Assembly (NCBI GenBank): GCA_965112735.1
Contig: OZ218964.1
Coordinates: forward strand, 1,054,001 to 1,118,000
DNA length: 64,000 nucleotides
Origin: Phaeosaccion multiseriatum
Taxonomy: Eukaryota > Ochrophyta, other classes
Direction of reading: 5' to 3'
Shown: piece by piece, positions 34,687 to 46,900 of the stretch
How positions within the stretch are numbered: position 1 is the stretch's first letter
Layout: every line of letters starts with the position of its first letter
The notes under the pieces: generated by a model
The model's database searches: none
Told to the model about the DNA's origin: nothing
What the model saw: the letters and a program-made list of their open reading frames with translations, nothing else
Translations under genes and position numbers: made by a program

Positions 34687-34951
34687 CAAGGACAAGGCAG
34701 CGTTGCGGACGGAGACGACCTCGCTGCGTGGCGTCCAAAGCAGAGCAAAGCAAAGCCCGTGCCTTCGAGGAGAAGAGGAGGACGACAGACAGAGGAGGAC
34801 GACAGACAGCACAGCCGAAGCCGAAGCAAAGAGACACCGCTCGCCGGAGCATGGCGTCACAGCAAAGAGGGGAGGAGCGGCGAGTCCTACCCTCGGTTGG
34901 CGACGACAGCGGCTTTCGGACTCGGATTCGGACTCGGATTCGGAGGAGGAT

Positions 34952-34993
<42 letters not shown>

Positions 34994-35130
34994 GAGGAGG
35001 AGGAGGAGGAGGAGGAGGACAGAGGATAGAGGGGATGGAAGGCGCCGCCGCCCCTTGGCTGGATCTTCGTTGGATCGAGACAAGAGGGTGGGTGGAGAGG
35101 GCGTAGTGGCATGCATCATGTACAGCAACG

Positions 35131-35190
35131 AGCAACAGCAGTTGGTGATACAGCAGCACAAGCAACAGCAGTTGGTGATACAGCAGCACA
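35131..35190 (+). repeat. TTGGTGATACAG word, copies 4 and 5 (tandem)
   Basis: Two perfect 30-bp units, each AGCAACAGCAG then TTGGTGATACAG then CAGCACA. Intergenic. Confidence 0.92.
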
Positions 35191-35865
35191 AGCAAGGGGG
35201 GGTGCAGACGGACGGAGAAGGAATCATGGGGGGACAGGGGGGGATTGGGCAAGGCGGGGAAGGGAAAAGGGAGGGCAAAGAAAGATTGAAAAGAAGGAAA
35301 AGGGATCGAAATACATACAAGTGTGGAGGAGGGTGATTAATGACGGGGATGAGAGAGGGGGGGGGATTCCAGAGCGTTTCGTATTTACTCGCGAAATCCT
35401 CTCCCCCCCTTATCTGTTATGGTAAAATCCCTCCAGGACTTTCCGAAAGCGATAGGTAGTAGTAGTAGTATTAGTGACTTAAAGCTTTTGTGTGTGGAAA
35501 TGGAAATGAATGAAACTCTACGAAAGTGGTCATATACCCCAACGAAAGAGAGACACGCCACGCCTGGGCCTGTGCGGACTTTCCTTTCATCCGCACATTT
35601 CTTCCGCCCTGCCTGCCTGCCTGCGTGCCTTCTCCACACACACACACGCTTTCATTTTAGACATATCCATCGCTCTCCCCCCATCCTTCTTGCCACTCTC
35701 TCACTCACTCACTCACTCACTCACTCGTTCCTCGCTCTCGCCGTTGCTGCTTGTTTCATTCACAACCCGCCATACGATACTGGTGCCGAGGCGAAGGACG
35801 TTGAAGCAGAGAGAGGACGGTCCCTCCGGAGCTGCCAATTGCGTAGGCTAGGGCCATGGGCTCTA

Positions 35866-35925
35866 AGCTCTAAGCTCTCTAAGCTCCAAGCTCTCTAAGC
35901 TCTAAGCTCTAAGCTCCAGGCGCCG
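35866..35925. repeat. AGCTCTA minisatellite
   Basis: About eight tandem units of 7-11 bp built on CTCTAAG and AGCTC words. Intergenic; self-complementary AGCT steps throughout. Confidence 0.8.
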
Positions 35926-36202
35926 CCCTTCTCATTCCAAAGGGGCTGTTGGGCTGCCCCTCGCCTCGCATCCCTTTGTCGCCTCCCCCCCACCTCCATG
36001 CCTGTCCCCTCCTACTTGCAGTCTGTTCTGCTCTCCTCCCCTACTCCTGCTCCTCGTGTGTCACCCCTTATTATTAGTCGTCGCTCTCGGCAGCCTCCGC
36101 CAGCGCCAGCGCCCTCAAATTCACCTATAGGAGGGGGGGTGGATGGCAACACACGGCAACACGCAAAGCAGGGAGCCGAGGTCAGAGGCGTACGAGCTTG
36201 AG

Positions 36203-36255
36203 ACAGCAGCAGTTGGTGGTACAGCAGCAGTTGGTGGTACAGCAGCAGCAGCAGA
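36203..36255 (+). repeat. TTGGTGGTACAG variants, copies 6 and 7
   Basis: Two copies of the word with A changed to G at one position (TTGGTGGTACAG), 18 bp apart and embedded in CAGCAG, followed by (CAG)n and then (TAG)n. Intergenic. Confidence 0.85.
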
Positions 36256-36267
36256 TGCAGCAGCAGC

Positions 36268-36329
<62 letters not shown>

Positions 36330-36400
36330 CAGCAGCACTCGCAGTGGGGCAAAAAAACAAAACAGAAAGGACAAAAAAAAGAAAAAGCTTCGCTGCAAAG

Positions 36401-36573
36401 TCAACACCACTCACTACTTGCCTTGGCAGGGTGGTACTTTAGCCTCATCCTCAGCTCCCCCTTGGCGCCCGCGCCTGCTCCATCGAGCGAGTATGAGCGC
36501 TCCACCTCGTTGTTGTTGTGCACCACATCGGCCACTCGAAGGTTGAGGTGCCCAATCTCAGTGTCGTCGCCTG

Positions 36574-36625
<52 letters not shown>

Positions 36626-36656
36626 GCGTGTGTGTATGTGCGTGTGCGTGTGTGTG

Positions 36657-36707
<51 letters not shown>

Positions 36708-39700
36708 GTGTATGTGCGTGTGCAAGGTACGGGAGGCACGGCAGGCAAAGCGGGCAAGGAGGGGAGGAGGAGGTGAGAAGGCGATGAAGCGAAGGTCCCA
36801 TCCATGGCTTCACATGAGAAGCATTGCTTGACCATTGCTTGACCATTGCTAGACCATTGCTTGACCATTGCTTGATTTGATTTGGAGGGGTCTTCTCTGT
36901 CTCTCCATCTCTTTCTCTCTTCTCTCTTTCTCTCCCTCTCGTATCCCTCTCTCTATCCCCCTTCCTCCTTCTCTCTTTCTCTCCGTTCATGTCCCCCACT
37001 CTCTCCTCGACACACCTATCCGTGAGTCACTCTTGACGACAACCTCGAGCATGGCCAAGTCTCTGCCTCTGATGATGAAGTGGAACACCTTGGGGGGGGA
37101 GAGGGGAAAGAGGGATGGCAGTGGATGGGGCGCAAGGGTAGATGAGCAAGTGAGCAAGTCAGCAAACGAAGGAGAAACATAACCAAAGGAAGGGAAGGGA
37201 GACCGCAAGATGATGGTATTCTTCCGCTGAAAGGATCCGATTTTACAGCGCCCATTCCGCGAAAGAAGCACACCCCTGTCCTTGTTGTCGCTCTACCCCC
37301 CCCTCCCTCCCCCTTTTTCTCCCTCGTCCTCCCCCTCCCTCCCCCTCTTTCTCCCTCTTCCTCCCTCCGCTCTATCTCTCCCTTCCTCTTCCTCCCCCTC
37401 CCTCCCTCCCTCCCTCCCTCCCTCCCTCCCTCCCTCCCTCCCTCCCTCCCTCCCTGTCTCTTTACCTCTGTGAAGGCGGACAGACTGGCCTTGAGTGAGT
37501 AAGCAGTCTTCTTCGACGCATTGCCTTGGCGGAAGGTGAGCCTACACTTGGCAGGTTCAATGCCAGACAGCTCCATGCCCACACAGGTCAACACCCCAAG
37601 GTCTGCAAGCAACCAGGGGAGAAGGGGGGGGCGGGGGGCGAGCAATACAGAAGGCGGGTTCGTTCGGTTAGGGTGAAATGAGTATACTTGGGCCCCTCCT
37701 TTCTATCGGAGCACAGGGGAAGGAGGCTGGAGAACGGCCCTATAGCTTGAGGGTATGACAAGGGAGGGCAAGAGGAGAGGTATGGCAAGGGCAGGCACAA
37801 GACGAGAAGACCGGAAGACGCCCCCTCATGCCCCTCATGCACGCCTCCCTCCTCCCCTCCACCCACCCCCCCCCCCCCCTAAACACGGCAACGTACCCGT
37901 GGGGTCGGCGATAGGGGACTCCGCCTGCTCCGCCGGGGCCTCTTCGGCCACGAGCTCCCTTGAGCGCCCCTCCTTGTCTTCGTCCTCCTTGTCTTCGTCC
38001 TCCGCGCCATCACCATCACTGTCGCTGTCATCGTCCTTGTGGCCAATCTTCATTTTGTCGCTCATCTTATCACCAAGCTTGCTCATCTTGTCACTCATCT
38101 TGCTGAAAGTGGAGCCAAACGTGCTCCTCCTCTTTTTGTGCTTCTTGGCCACCGCCTCCGCCTCCTGCGCTCGCTTTGCCTCCTCCACTTCATCCCTAAT
38201 CACCGGAGGCAACGCTTCCTTGGCGGTCAGGACAATGTCGTCCGTCAACGGGTCCTCTCCATCCTTCACCTCGTACAGTACATCAGGGTCTGGCTCCGGC
38301 TCGTTCGTCTCGAGGGGGATGTAGGTCGCTTGCAAAGTGAGGGAGCCGCGTGAAGTCTTGTGCAATGGGAGCGTCATGGTTGTCGTGCTAAAGTCCTTGA
38401 GGGCGGCCAGGCGCAGCTCGCATTTGCCGAGGGTTTCGTCGTTTCCGACGGTGTCGTGGTCAAACAGCTGTAGGGATGCCGGAGGGGAGGGAGAGGGGGC
38501 CGGGGGGGGGGGGCAGGAGATGACAAGAGAGGAGGAGGAGAAGAAGAAGGAGGAGGAGGAGGAGAGATGAAGACACGTCGTTGTACAGACGTCATTGTAC
38601 AGACATGATCGACGACACACATACAGGGAGAGGGCGCATGCGCACGAGAGAGAAGGCAAGAGAGAGATGGAGATCAAAGAGACACACGCATACACACACG
38701 TACCTCCATGTACACGGTCTGCGTGGCGCGGTCGTAGGCCATGAACTCGAACGTTTCATCGAACTTGGGGTTCAAGCAGTTCTGTAACGCCAAAACAAGG
38801 AGGGAGAGAGGAAGGAAGGGAGGGAGAGGGAGGAGGGGTTAAAGGGAAGGATACACAGAGAGAGATATGGAGAGAGAGAGGGAGGGAGGCACACACGCTC
38901 ATACACAAACACACACGCACAAACACACACCTTGATCGTCTTGCTGGTGTACGTGCTGTCACCAAGCTTGACCACAACATAAGGGTCGCTGCTGCTGCCC
39001 GACAGCCCAATGTCCTTGGCCACCAGGTTGTCCGCCTTGACGAGTCGCAGCTGCAGCACGCCAGACGGGGGCGGGCTGGACATGTCACGGATGTCGATGT
39101 CGTCGAGGATGGGTATCACCAACTTCTTGGGGTACAGGAACCAGTTGGCGAGCACGTCCTGTTCGGTGTGTGTGTGTGGAGAGGTAAGGGGAGGAGGAGG
39201 AGGAGGAGGAGGAGGAGGAGGAGGGGGAGGAGGAGGAGGAGGAGGAGGAGGAGGAGGAGGAGGAGGAGGGGGAGAAGGAGAAGGAGGAGGAGGTTAGTTA
39301 GGTATGCCATCACTGGTTGGGTATTGGCGTTACTGGTTGGGATTGATGGTTGGGTTGGGTATTGGCGGTACTGCTTGTACGAACGAGCGTATAGGCCGCA
39401 GTCCGCCGTAGCAAGCGGTAAAGGGAGGGGAGACACAAGTGTGCGCAACGGGCCAAAGGAAGAGAACACAACCCCAGGGGGCAGGTAAGGCCCTGGGGGG
39501 TAGGTAAGACCCTGAGGGGTAGGTAGGCCCCAGGGGGGTAGGGAGGTGTGTACGTGTGTGCGTATGTGTGTGTGCTACTGACCTTGATGATGTTGCTGAT
39601 GGTTGTACCGAGGGACTTCTCCGCAGGGCCGATGCTCATGACATCCAGGGAACCGACCTGGGGATAGGGAGAGAGGGAGGGGCCGGGGGGAGGAGTAGTT

Positions 39701-40779
39701 CAAAGACAAAACGTGAGAGAGGGGGAAGGGGGAGAAGACTGAATCCTGCATCGATACCCTGCCCTATACCCTGCCCTACCCTATACCCTACAGTATACCC
39801 TGCCCTATACCCTGCCCTACCCTATACCCTACAGTATACCCTATGCCCTACACCCTTTACCCTTTACCCTACCCTTTCCTACCCTTAACCCTTCCCTGCC
39901 CTATACCCTATACCCTACACCCTATACCCTATACCCTATACCCCTTCCCCCCCCTCTACACCCCATACTCCACACTCTATACCCTTTACCGTTTACCCTA
40001 CTGCTATATACCCTCCCGTATACACAACCCTGTACCCTATACCCTACCCGATACCCTATTCCCCTACCTTGAAGTTGAAGTCAATGTAGGGCCGTTCCAT
40101 GAAGGTAACGCAGAGGGCTCCGAAGCAGGGAAGCATGGGCACAAGGGGAACAAAGTCGATGCGGGGCTTGCAAGAGAGCTTGATGTTCTTCAGCTCAAGC
40201 ATCAGGGGTAAGCCTTTGCGCCCCACGGCAAGCAGGACGGACGAGTCGCCTGTGGTGGTGTGTGGTGTGTGAGAGGGGGAGGAAGAAGGGGGAGGGGAGG
40301 AAGAGAGCGAGGAGGAGGGGAGAGTTCAGCAAGCAAGTGGAAAGGCTCCCTCCTCACACACGCACCCACGCACCCGCCCGCACCCATCCACTATCCCTCC
40401 CCTTACCCACCGTACCGCACCTGCCCACTTGATCTCCAAATCGAGACTGACACATCCCTCCTCCATATCCAGAACTCGAACCCCCACAATCTTGGGTGCA
40501 ATGAGACCGAGGCTGAGTCGCTTAATGTCCAACGCGGTAATGCCGCCGGGCTTGCAACTGTCCAGGATTGGCTGCACGAGGGGCACAACGAGGGCCTCGA
40601 CGGCGCCGCTCAGAGGCTTCCAGGCCTTCTTTAGCACCTTGTTGAGCCACTCCGCCCGCTCCACCTAAGTGGTAAGGTTTGTGTATGTGTGTGTGTGAGA
40701 GAGAGAGAGAGAGGGAGAGAGTGTATGTGTGTGTTTGTGAGGAGGAGGGAAGAGGGTGTGTGTGTGTGAGAGAGAGAGG

Positions 40780-40810
<31 letters not shown>

Positions 40811-41600
40811 CGTGTATGTGTGTGTTTGTGAGGAGGAGGGAAGAGGGGTGTGTGTGAGAGACAGAGAGGGAAGAAGGGTGTGTGTGTGTGAGAGAGAGAG
40901 AGAGGGTGTGTGTGTGTGTGTGAGAGAGAGAGGGAGAGAGAGTGTATATGTGTGTGTGTGTGAGAGAGAGAGAGTGTGTGTGTGTGAGATAGAGGGTGTG
41001 TGTATCCTCCCCTGCCCCTCTGGCTCACCCACCCATCCACTGCCATCCGCTCGTCCCATGCCATCATCCCCCCCCCCCCCTCTCTCCCTCCTCCTCCTCC
41101 TCCTCCTCCTCCTCCTCCTCCTCCTCCTCCTCCTCCTCCTCCTCTCCCTCCTCCTCCTCCTCCTCCTCCTCCTCCTCCTCCTCCCTCACCTCAGAGTCCG
41201 TGTACCAGCCGGGCAGCTCCGAAGTGATGAGCTTGATCAAGGTTGGGCTCTGCACCACCCCAAGCGCAAATGCCACATCTGCCTGATCCTTCATATTCTG
41301 CGCGTAACTCAACAGAATAAACGACACCGGCAGCACCCAAATGAGCTTCCACTCCATGTAGCCCACCACATACGGCAGCACAGCAAGCGGTGTCAACCAC
41401 AGCGGGCTCACACTCCACGCATTGGACTCCTTTTTGAGGTTCTGAAGCTCCTTGGCAGCCTCCTTGGGCAGCCCCATGTCATTGAGATCGCCCCCCTTCT
41501 TCTTGGCGAGCTTCACCAGAGCGTTGTTGGCGAGCATACGGTGCTCGCGCTGGGCACGAGTCTTCTTGAGCTGCTGCACCGCCAGTTTCTGCAACGCCAT
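36401..41600 (-). CDS. Extended synaptotagmin/tricalbin-like protein (SMP plus C2), 11 exons
   Basis: Exons: 41600-41190, 40664-40421, 40249-40068, 39657-39583, 39158-38931, 38781-38704, 38467-37897, 37602-37466, 37088-37016, 36570-36401 (a further split is possible); phases agree. The N-terminus has two close hydrophobic segments ([28 protein letters not shown]) typical of an ER hairpin. The SMP lipid-transfer domain follows: [71 protein letters not shown]2 domain reads [41 protein letters not shown] and [14 protein letters not shown], with Asp residues placed for Ca2+ binding. An acidic/Lys-rich linker ([20 protein letters not shown]) leads to a second, more divergent C2-like region. The family tethers ER to plasma membrane and transfers lipid. 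It is head-to-tail with the anoctamin gene upstream. Confidence 0.85.
36574..36724. repeat. Long (GT)n microsatellite
   Basis: About 150 bp of GT with occasional GC and AT variants in the last intron of the extended synaptotagmin. On the sense strand it is (CA)n running directly into the AACAG acceptor. Confidence 0.95.
36826..36872. repeat. CCATTGCTTGA minisatellite
   Basis: Four to five tandem 11-bp units, one with a G for T change. Lies in the last intron of the extended synaptotagmin gene. Confidence 0.85.
39195..39293. repeat. (GGA)n in synaptotagmin intron
   Basis: On the sense strand this is (CTC)n leading into the acceptor at 39159, after a CA run. Confidence 0.9.
39756..40062. repeat. 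CCCTATA / CCCTA tract inside an intron
   Basis: About 300 bp dominated by ACCCTATACCCT, CCCTGCCCTA and CCCTTTACCCT words, in the intron between exons 40249-40068 and 39657-39583. It resembles degenerate telomere-like sequence but no perfect array of a standard telomere unit is present. Confidence 0.85.
40676..41002. repeat. Alternating (GT)n/(GA)n compound repeat
   Basis: Seven or more alternations of GTGTGT and GAGAGA blocks, including repeated TGAGGAGGAGGGAAGAGGG words, filling the first intron of the extended synaptotagmin. Confidence 0.9.
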
Positions 41601-41948
41601 TTGTAACGGTGGTATGTAACGGTAGGTAGAGGACGGGAGGTTGAGCGAATAAGAGGGGATAGCAACAGAGGGTCTGCAACTCTTATCTTCTCCTCTCCTC
41701 TCCGTATCCGATTCGCCTGCGCGCCCGCCGCATCCCTTCGCGCCTCTTGCCCCAACACAGCCCCACTGCTGGCTGCTGATTACCCTCCCTCCCTCCCTCC
41801 CTCCGCCCCTCCCTCCCTCCCTCCCTCCCTCCCTCCCTCCGCCCCTCCCTCCCTCCCTCCCTCCCTCCGCCCCTCCCTCCCTCCCTCCCTCCCTCCCTCC
41901 CTCCGTCCGTCCGTCCCTCCCTTCCTCTCTCCCTCCCTACCTCCTTCC
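41601..41948. other. Spacer between synaptotagmin start and anoctamin end
   Basis: Mostly CCCT/CCGCCCCT tandem units (41788-41915). A short coding-like minus-strand segment (LGQEARRDAAGAQANRIRRGEE) at about 41690-41760 could be the terminal exon of the anoctamin gene, but I could not fix its phase. Confidence 0.4.
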
Positions 41949-43923
41949 TTACTTCCTTCTGTCCCTTCCTCCCTCACTTCGCCTCACCTCTCGGACGTCA
42001 AGGGGCGTCTCGTCGATGAGTCCGTTGAGAACATGGCGAATGAGCAACAGCACATGCTCCAGCAGTACACCGAGCAGCACTTTGCCCTCGGTGGAGTGCG
42101 TCAGACTCTCGAGGGAGGTGGGAACCCAAGAGGACATGGTGTCGCTCACGAGGGCAAGGATGAAGCAGTTGGTGATGGTGGCGAAGATGGCCATCACCTA
42201 AGGGCCGGGGAGGGAGGGAAGGAGTGAAGGGAGGGAGGGAGAGAGGGAGAGGGAGGGGTGGTGGAGGGAGGGAGGGATGGATGGAGGGAGAGAGAGAGGG
42301 AGGGGGAGGGAGGGAGGGAGGGAAGGAGGGAGAGAGGGAGAGGGAGGGAGGGTGGGTGGAGGAAGGGGCAAGCAAGGAGAGAGACAGCGGGATAAGAGGG
42401 TGGTGTGCACGGCGACATCCAACATCCAAAGGTATACGGTATCGCAATCAACAACAACATCTCAACTGAAACCGTCAAAATGTCACCCTTTCCCCTCCAC
42501 ACGCCCACGCACCCACCCATGCACCCACCCTCTACCCCACACCCACGCCTTGCACCCCACACCACCGCACACCTCCAAGCATGTCATCCAGCCGCCAATG
42601 TTGGACACGCGCGAGACGAGGGGCCTCCTCGCCCTGCCCAGCTTCGCCAAATCGATGCGGTACTCAAAGTAATTGTTGACCAGCGCGCACAGAGGCGCCA
42701 GTGGGAACGCCACTGCGAACATGCTGCAGTACCCAAACTGAATAACCATCTCGAGGTAGTCGTCTTCAATCACCTCCTCGGGGCTCTGCAGGTCTCGCGT
42801 AAAGTCCTTCACAAGCTTCTCGTCTTCGTCCATCGTCTCGTCGTCGGCGTCACTTTCGCTCTCGGCGTCGCTATCCTCATCACTGTCATCATCCCTTTGC
42901 TTTGCTGCCTCAGCTGCTACCGTGCCCACTGCTTTCTGTACGAGCGAGACTCCAACCTTGGTGGCATTCGAGTCGTCTCCCTCTGCCCCCACCCCTGCTG
43001 CCGCCCCCGCCCCCCCCACCACTGCTGTATTACCAAAGGCCGGTTGCACTGCTGCAGTTCCTACTCCTTCGCCTGCGACTTCCGCCACTGCCCCCGCTGC
43101 GGCGGCCACGGGATCAGTCACTGACGCATCAACCTCAGCAGGCGGTGCCCTGAGCTGGTCCAGGTGCTGCTTAGCCAGCTTGGCACGCTTTGCCCACTTG
43201 CGCTTGAGCTTGGGAATGCCAATCTCCATCATGTTGCCAACAATCTTACAAATGGCGGTGGATGGATGGTGGCAGTAGATGGCAGTGAGTAACAGTGAAT
43301 GGGAGGATTGTGAGTTGTGGGGTCACCATATGTAACTGTCGGACGGCCTTCTCACTCGCAACGTGGGTATCTGACCTACTTCCCTCCCTCCCTCCGTCCC
43401 TCTCTCCGTCCCTCTCTCCGTCCCTCCCTCCCTCCCTCCCTCCCTCCCTCCCTCCCTCCTCCCCACCTGCTTAGTGAAGGTGAGTGTGAAGAGCATGCCC
43501 CTAAGCTGCGCCATGTCCTGCAAGACGAAGCAAGCGTAGAAGAGGGCGGAGTAGCAGTTGACGAACTGGAAGGCGAACATCTTGATGATGAGCATGCGCT
43601 TGGCGATGTAGGCGGTGGGGTGCTCTGGTGGGTAGGGAGAGAGACAGAGGGAGGAGGGGGGAGGGAGGGATGGGATGGGATGGGAGAGAGAGAGAGAGAA
43701 AGAGGGGGGGAAGGGAGAGAGAGGCGGGGTGAGAGAGGGAGGGAAGGGGAGTGGTCAGTTCAGTAGCAGTGTAAGTAGTAGTGTAAGAAGTAGTAGAAGT
43801 GGTAGTAGTAGTAGCAGTAGTAGTAGTATTAGTAGTAGTAGTAGTGGTAGCAGCAGTAGTAGTAGTAGTAGTAGTAGCAGCAGTAGTAGTAGCAGCAGTA
43901 GTAGCAGCAGTAGTAGTAGCAGC

Positions 43924-43964
<41 letters not shown>

Positions 43965-46900
43965 GAGTAGGAGCGGTAGTAGCACCGGCGAAGGGTCCAG
44001 TAACAGGGTAAGCGATCAGAGACACAACGACCATGTGGTACAAGTGCTCTCCCCGTCCACTGCCATCCACTACCATGCACTGCCACATCCCAAACCCTCT
44101 GCCATCCACTGCCATCCTTCACCTTCAAAGGCGTTGAGCTTGTTGGCGAGCACGGTGTATACCTCGGAGCACACGAGGGGGACCACGGAATAAATGACCA
44201 GCGGCCAGTAGCGCAGAGGAGAGGTGGCGGGGTAGTCTGAAGAGAGGGGGGCGGGGCGAGGGGGAGATGCAGAGAGAGGCAGGACGGAGGGCAAGAAGGG
44301 AGGGAGGGAGGGAGGGAGGGAGGGAGGGAGGGAGGGAGAGAGTGCGTATGTATGTGAAAGAGAGAAAAGGGAGAGGGAGAGATAGGGAGGGAGATAAGAG
44401 AGAGAGTGTACGTGTCAAAGAGGGAAGGGGGAGAGAGAGAGGGGGTGAGTGAGAGAGTGACAGAGACAGCAAAGGATGGCAATGGATGGCAGAGAGGGGG
44501 GTGGGCGGCACGGGATGGGGGCGCACCACCACCACCGCGAGTGAGGAGGAGGTCTCTCGACACTGCACTCGTGAGGCACAGAAGGGCTGGAGGGCAACTA
44601 GCTCACAGGCTAACAAACCATCCCATGTATACCAATACCTACACTTCGCCCCTCCCTCCTCCTCCTCCACCTCCACCTCCTCCTCCTCCCCCTCCTCCTC
44701 CCCCTTCTCCTCCTCCTCGTCCTCGTCCTCCTCCTCCTCCTCTTCCTCCTCCTCCTCCTCCTCCTGCGCATCGCAGAACGCACCTCTGTAGGCGTCTGCG
44801 GGTGGGAGGGAGGGAGATGGAGGGGGGGAGAGGGGGAGGGAGGGAAAGGGAGGGGAAGGGGGAGGGGGGGGGGGAGAGGGCGGGGAAGGGGGAGGGGAGG
44901 GGGGAGGGGGAGGGGGGGGGAGGGAAAGGATGGGGAAGGGGAGGGAGGGAGGGAGGGAGAGGGGAGTCAAGAGACATGGTACGCATACGGGTGAGAAGAG
45001 GAAAAGCAGAGCAGAGCAGTGCTTGTGTGTGTGTGAGGCCCTTCCTCACTGACTTACTGTTGGAGAGCTCGATGCAGTAGAGCATGATCTTGATGACGAA
45101 GTAAATGGACATGAAGATGATGGGCACGGTGATGCCGTACTAAGAGAGGTCAAGAGGGGAGGGGTTTGGGGGTGAATGCGTTGGTTTACCCCATGCCCAG
45201 TCATGCCCATGCAAGCAAGCAAGCAAGCAAACAAGAAGCAAAGATAGACAGCAAGCTAGTTACGTGTGCCCACTTAACAACATGACAATCTGACTTCGCC
45301 CACCCACTAACGCTACTAGTCACTAAACAGCAACTATACAAGCCACGTCACTAACCTTGGTGGCGGGGGAGGTCTTGGGCATGCCTGCCTTCTCAGCGAT
45401 GGCCTCCAAGTTGGTCTCCTCCTCCACCCCATGCACATCCCACTTCAGCGCCACCTTGCTGTTCTCGCGCTTCCAGAACTGCAGCCACACCTGTTGGTGA
45501 TATGGTACGGTGGTGTAAGTGTGGCAACAAGCAGCCAGGCAAGAGGTGTGAGAGAGAGAGAGAGAGAGATGACGACGATGACGGAAGGAGGGCATGAATG
45601 ATGTGTGAGAAATGCGTCATTTCCAGGTTTAGGAGTACGGCCCGGCTGGTCCACACAACCAGAAGAGGACTGCCATACACACGCACTCGCACTGCACGCA
45701 ACTCACTCACTCACTGACTCACTCTCCCCCTCCCTCACTCCCCCCATACCTCTCCCCTTCCCTCTCCTCAACTCACGGTGGACCACATCGCCACTACGAT
45801 GCAGAAGGCAGGTACGAGTCCATCATCTCTGTCTCCAATGATCCACTCCCGCAAGAAGAGCAGCAGCCCGAAGCCCGCCGGGGCGACGAGGGCCCAGGTG
45901 TAGTAGCGCTGCCAGGCGAAGTACATGGCCACACCCGAGCCAAAGTAGGCGTCCACTTTGTCGGCCGACTTGTCCCGCATGAGCTCCTGGTAAGGGAGGG
46001 GGGGGGCGGGCGTGTGTGTGAAGGAGAGGGGGTGGGGAGGGGCTTGGTTGGGTGGGTTTCGGCGGTTTCGGCCGTTTCGTTTCGACGATATCTGGGGCAA
46101 TATCGGATCGCGAGAAACTGATCCGCGCCCCCCGCTGGCCACTTGTAGACACTTTTGTGTGTGTCACTTCCCTCGCAGGGAGTCTCTTGACATGTAGAGA
46201 AGACGTCATTATGGGTCATTATGTGTCTTCGATCGGGGCGGGGGAAGTGTAGAGTACAAATACAAATGCATCTTCTTGACGTCCTACAGAAATGGTCCTA
46301 ACGTAACTGTAACTAGCGCTATACCTCACCTTCAATTGCTTGCGGTCGTGCAGGAGAAAGATGTTCGTGAACACAAGGTCGGATCTAGGGCACACGGACA
46401 CAGCGAAAGGAGGGTTCGGCCCAGGGGGGAGGCGACGAGGCGTGAGAGAGATGAGATAGAGGAGAGCAGAGATCGGGGGGAGGTAATGCGATGAGAAGAA
46501 AGGAAGGAAGGAAAGCGGTGTCGCCACACACACAAAGGGAGAGGGGTGGACAGCGCAGACTTGAAGAAAGACGTTCTCCCCACGACAGCACCTCTGGATG
46601 ATGAGGATGGCCTGCTCTGCCAGCCTTGCCCTCTCCTTGGGCTTGTAGTCAGTTCCCTCTTTGAGGCGGGGAAGGTCCACAATGAGGGCGCACTTGAGAA
46701 GCAAACGGGGCCCCAAGGCCACCGCGATCTGCGGACGCGGGTATTGAAGAGAAACAAGAAATATTTGTCGATCGCCCCATCTTTCTAACAGTATCCGCGC
46801 AGTCCCTCCCCTTTCCGTACTCCCCATGCCGCACCCGACCCTTTGTCATACCCCACACGCACATACGCTGCCGCCCCTGCCAATTATTCACGGTGCTCTT

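Larger units (their letters stand above)
34404..36400. other. Repeat-filled convergent spacer
   Basis: Two kilobases without a convincing gene. Contents in order: GAG run (34457-34490), CA run (34519-34644), GA run (34645-34684), CGGATT/GTC repeats (34916-34994), GGA run, two tandem TTGGTGATACAG words (35131-35190), an ACTC run (35700-35727), an AGCTCTA minisatellite (35866-35925), two TTGGTGGTACAG variants (36203-36255) and an AGT run (36269-36329). Open frames across it are compositional. Confidence 0.6.

Noticed and set aside
34400-35336. Three overlapping 220-306 codon frames on both strands
   Set aside because: They run through CA, GA, GTC and GGA microsatellites; every amino acid run is compositional.
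30456-36255. CRISPR array from regularly repeated words
   Set aside because: Spacing is irregular, orientation is mixed, copies lie in exons of a eukaryotic gene, and there are no unique spacers or cas genes.
36574-36831. Val-Cys repeat peptide
   Set aside because: Translation of a (GT)n intronic tract.
39756-40062. A true telomere or chromosome end
   Set aside because: The words are irregular, lie between two in-phase exons, and genes continue on both sides.
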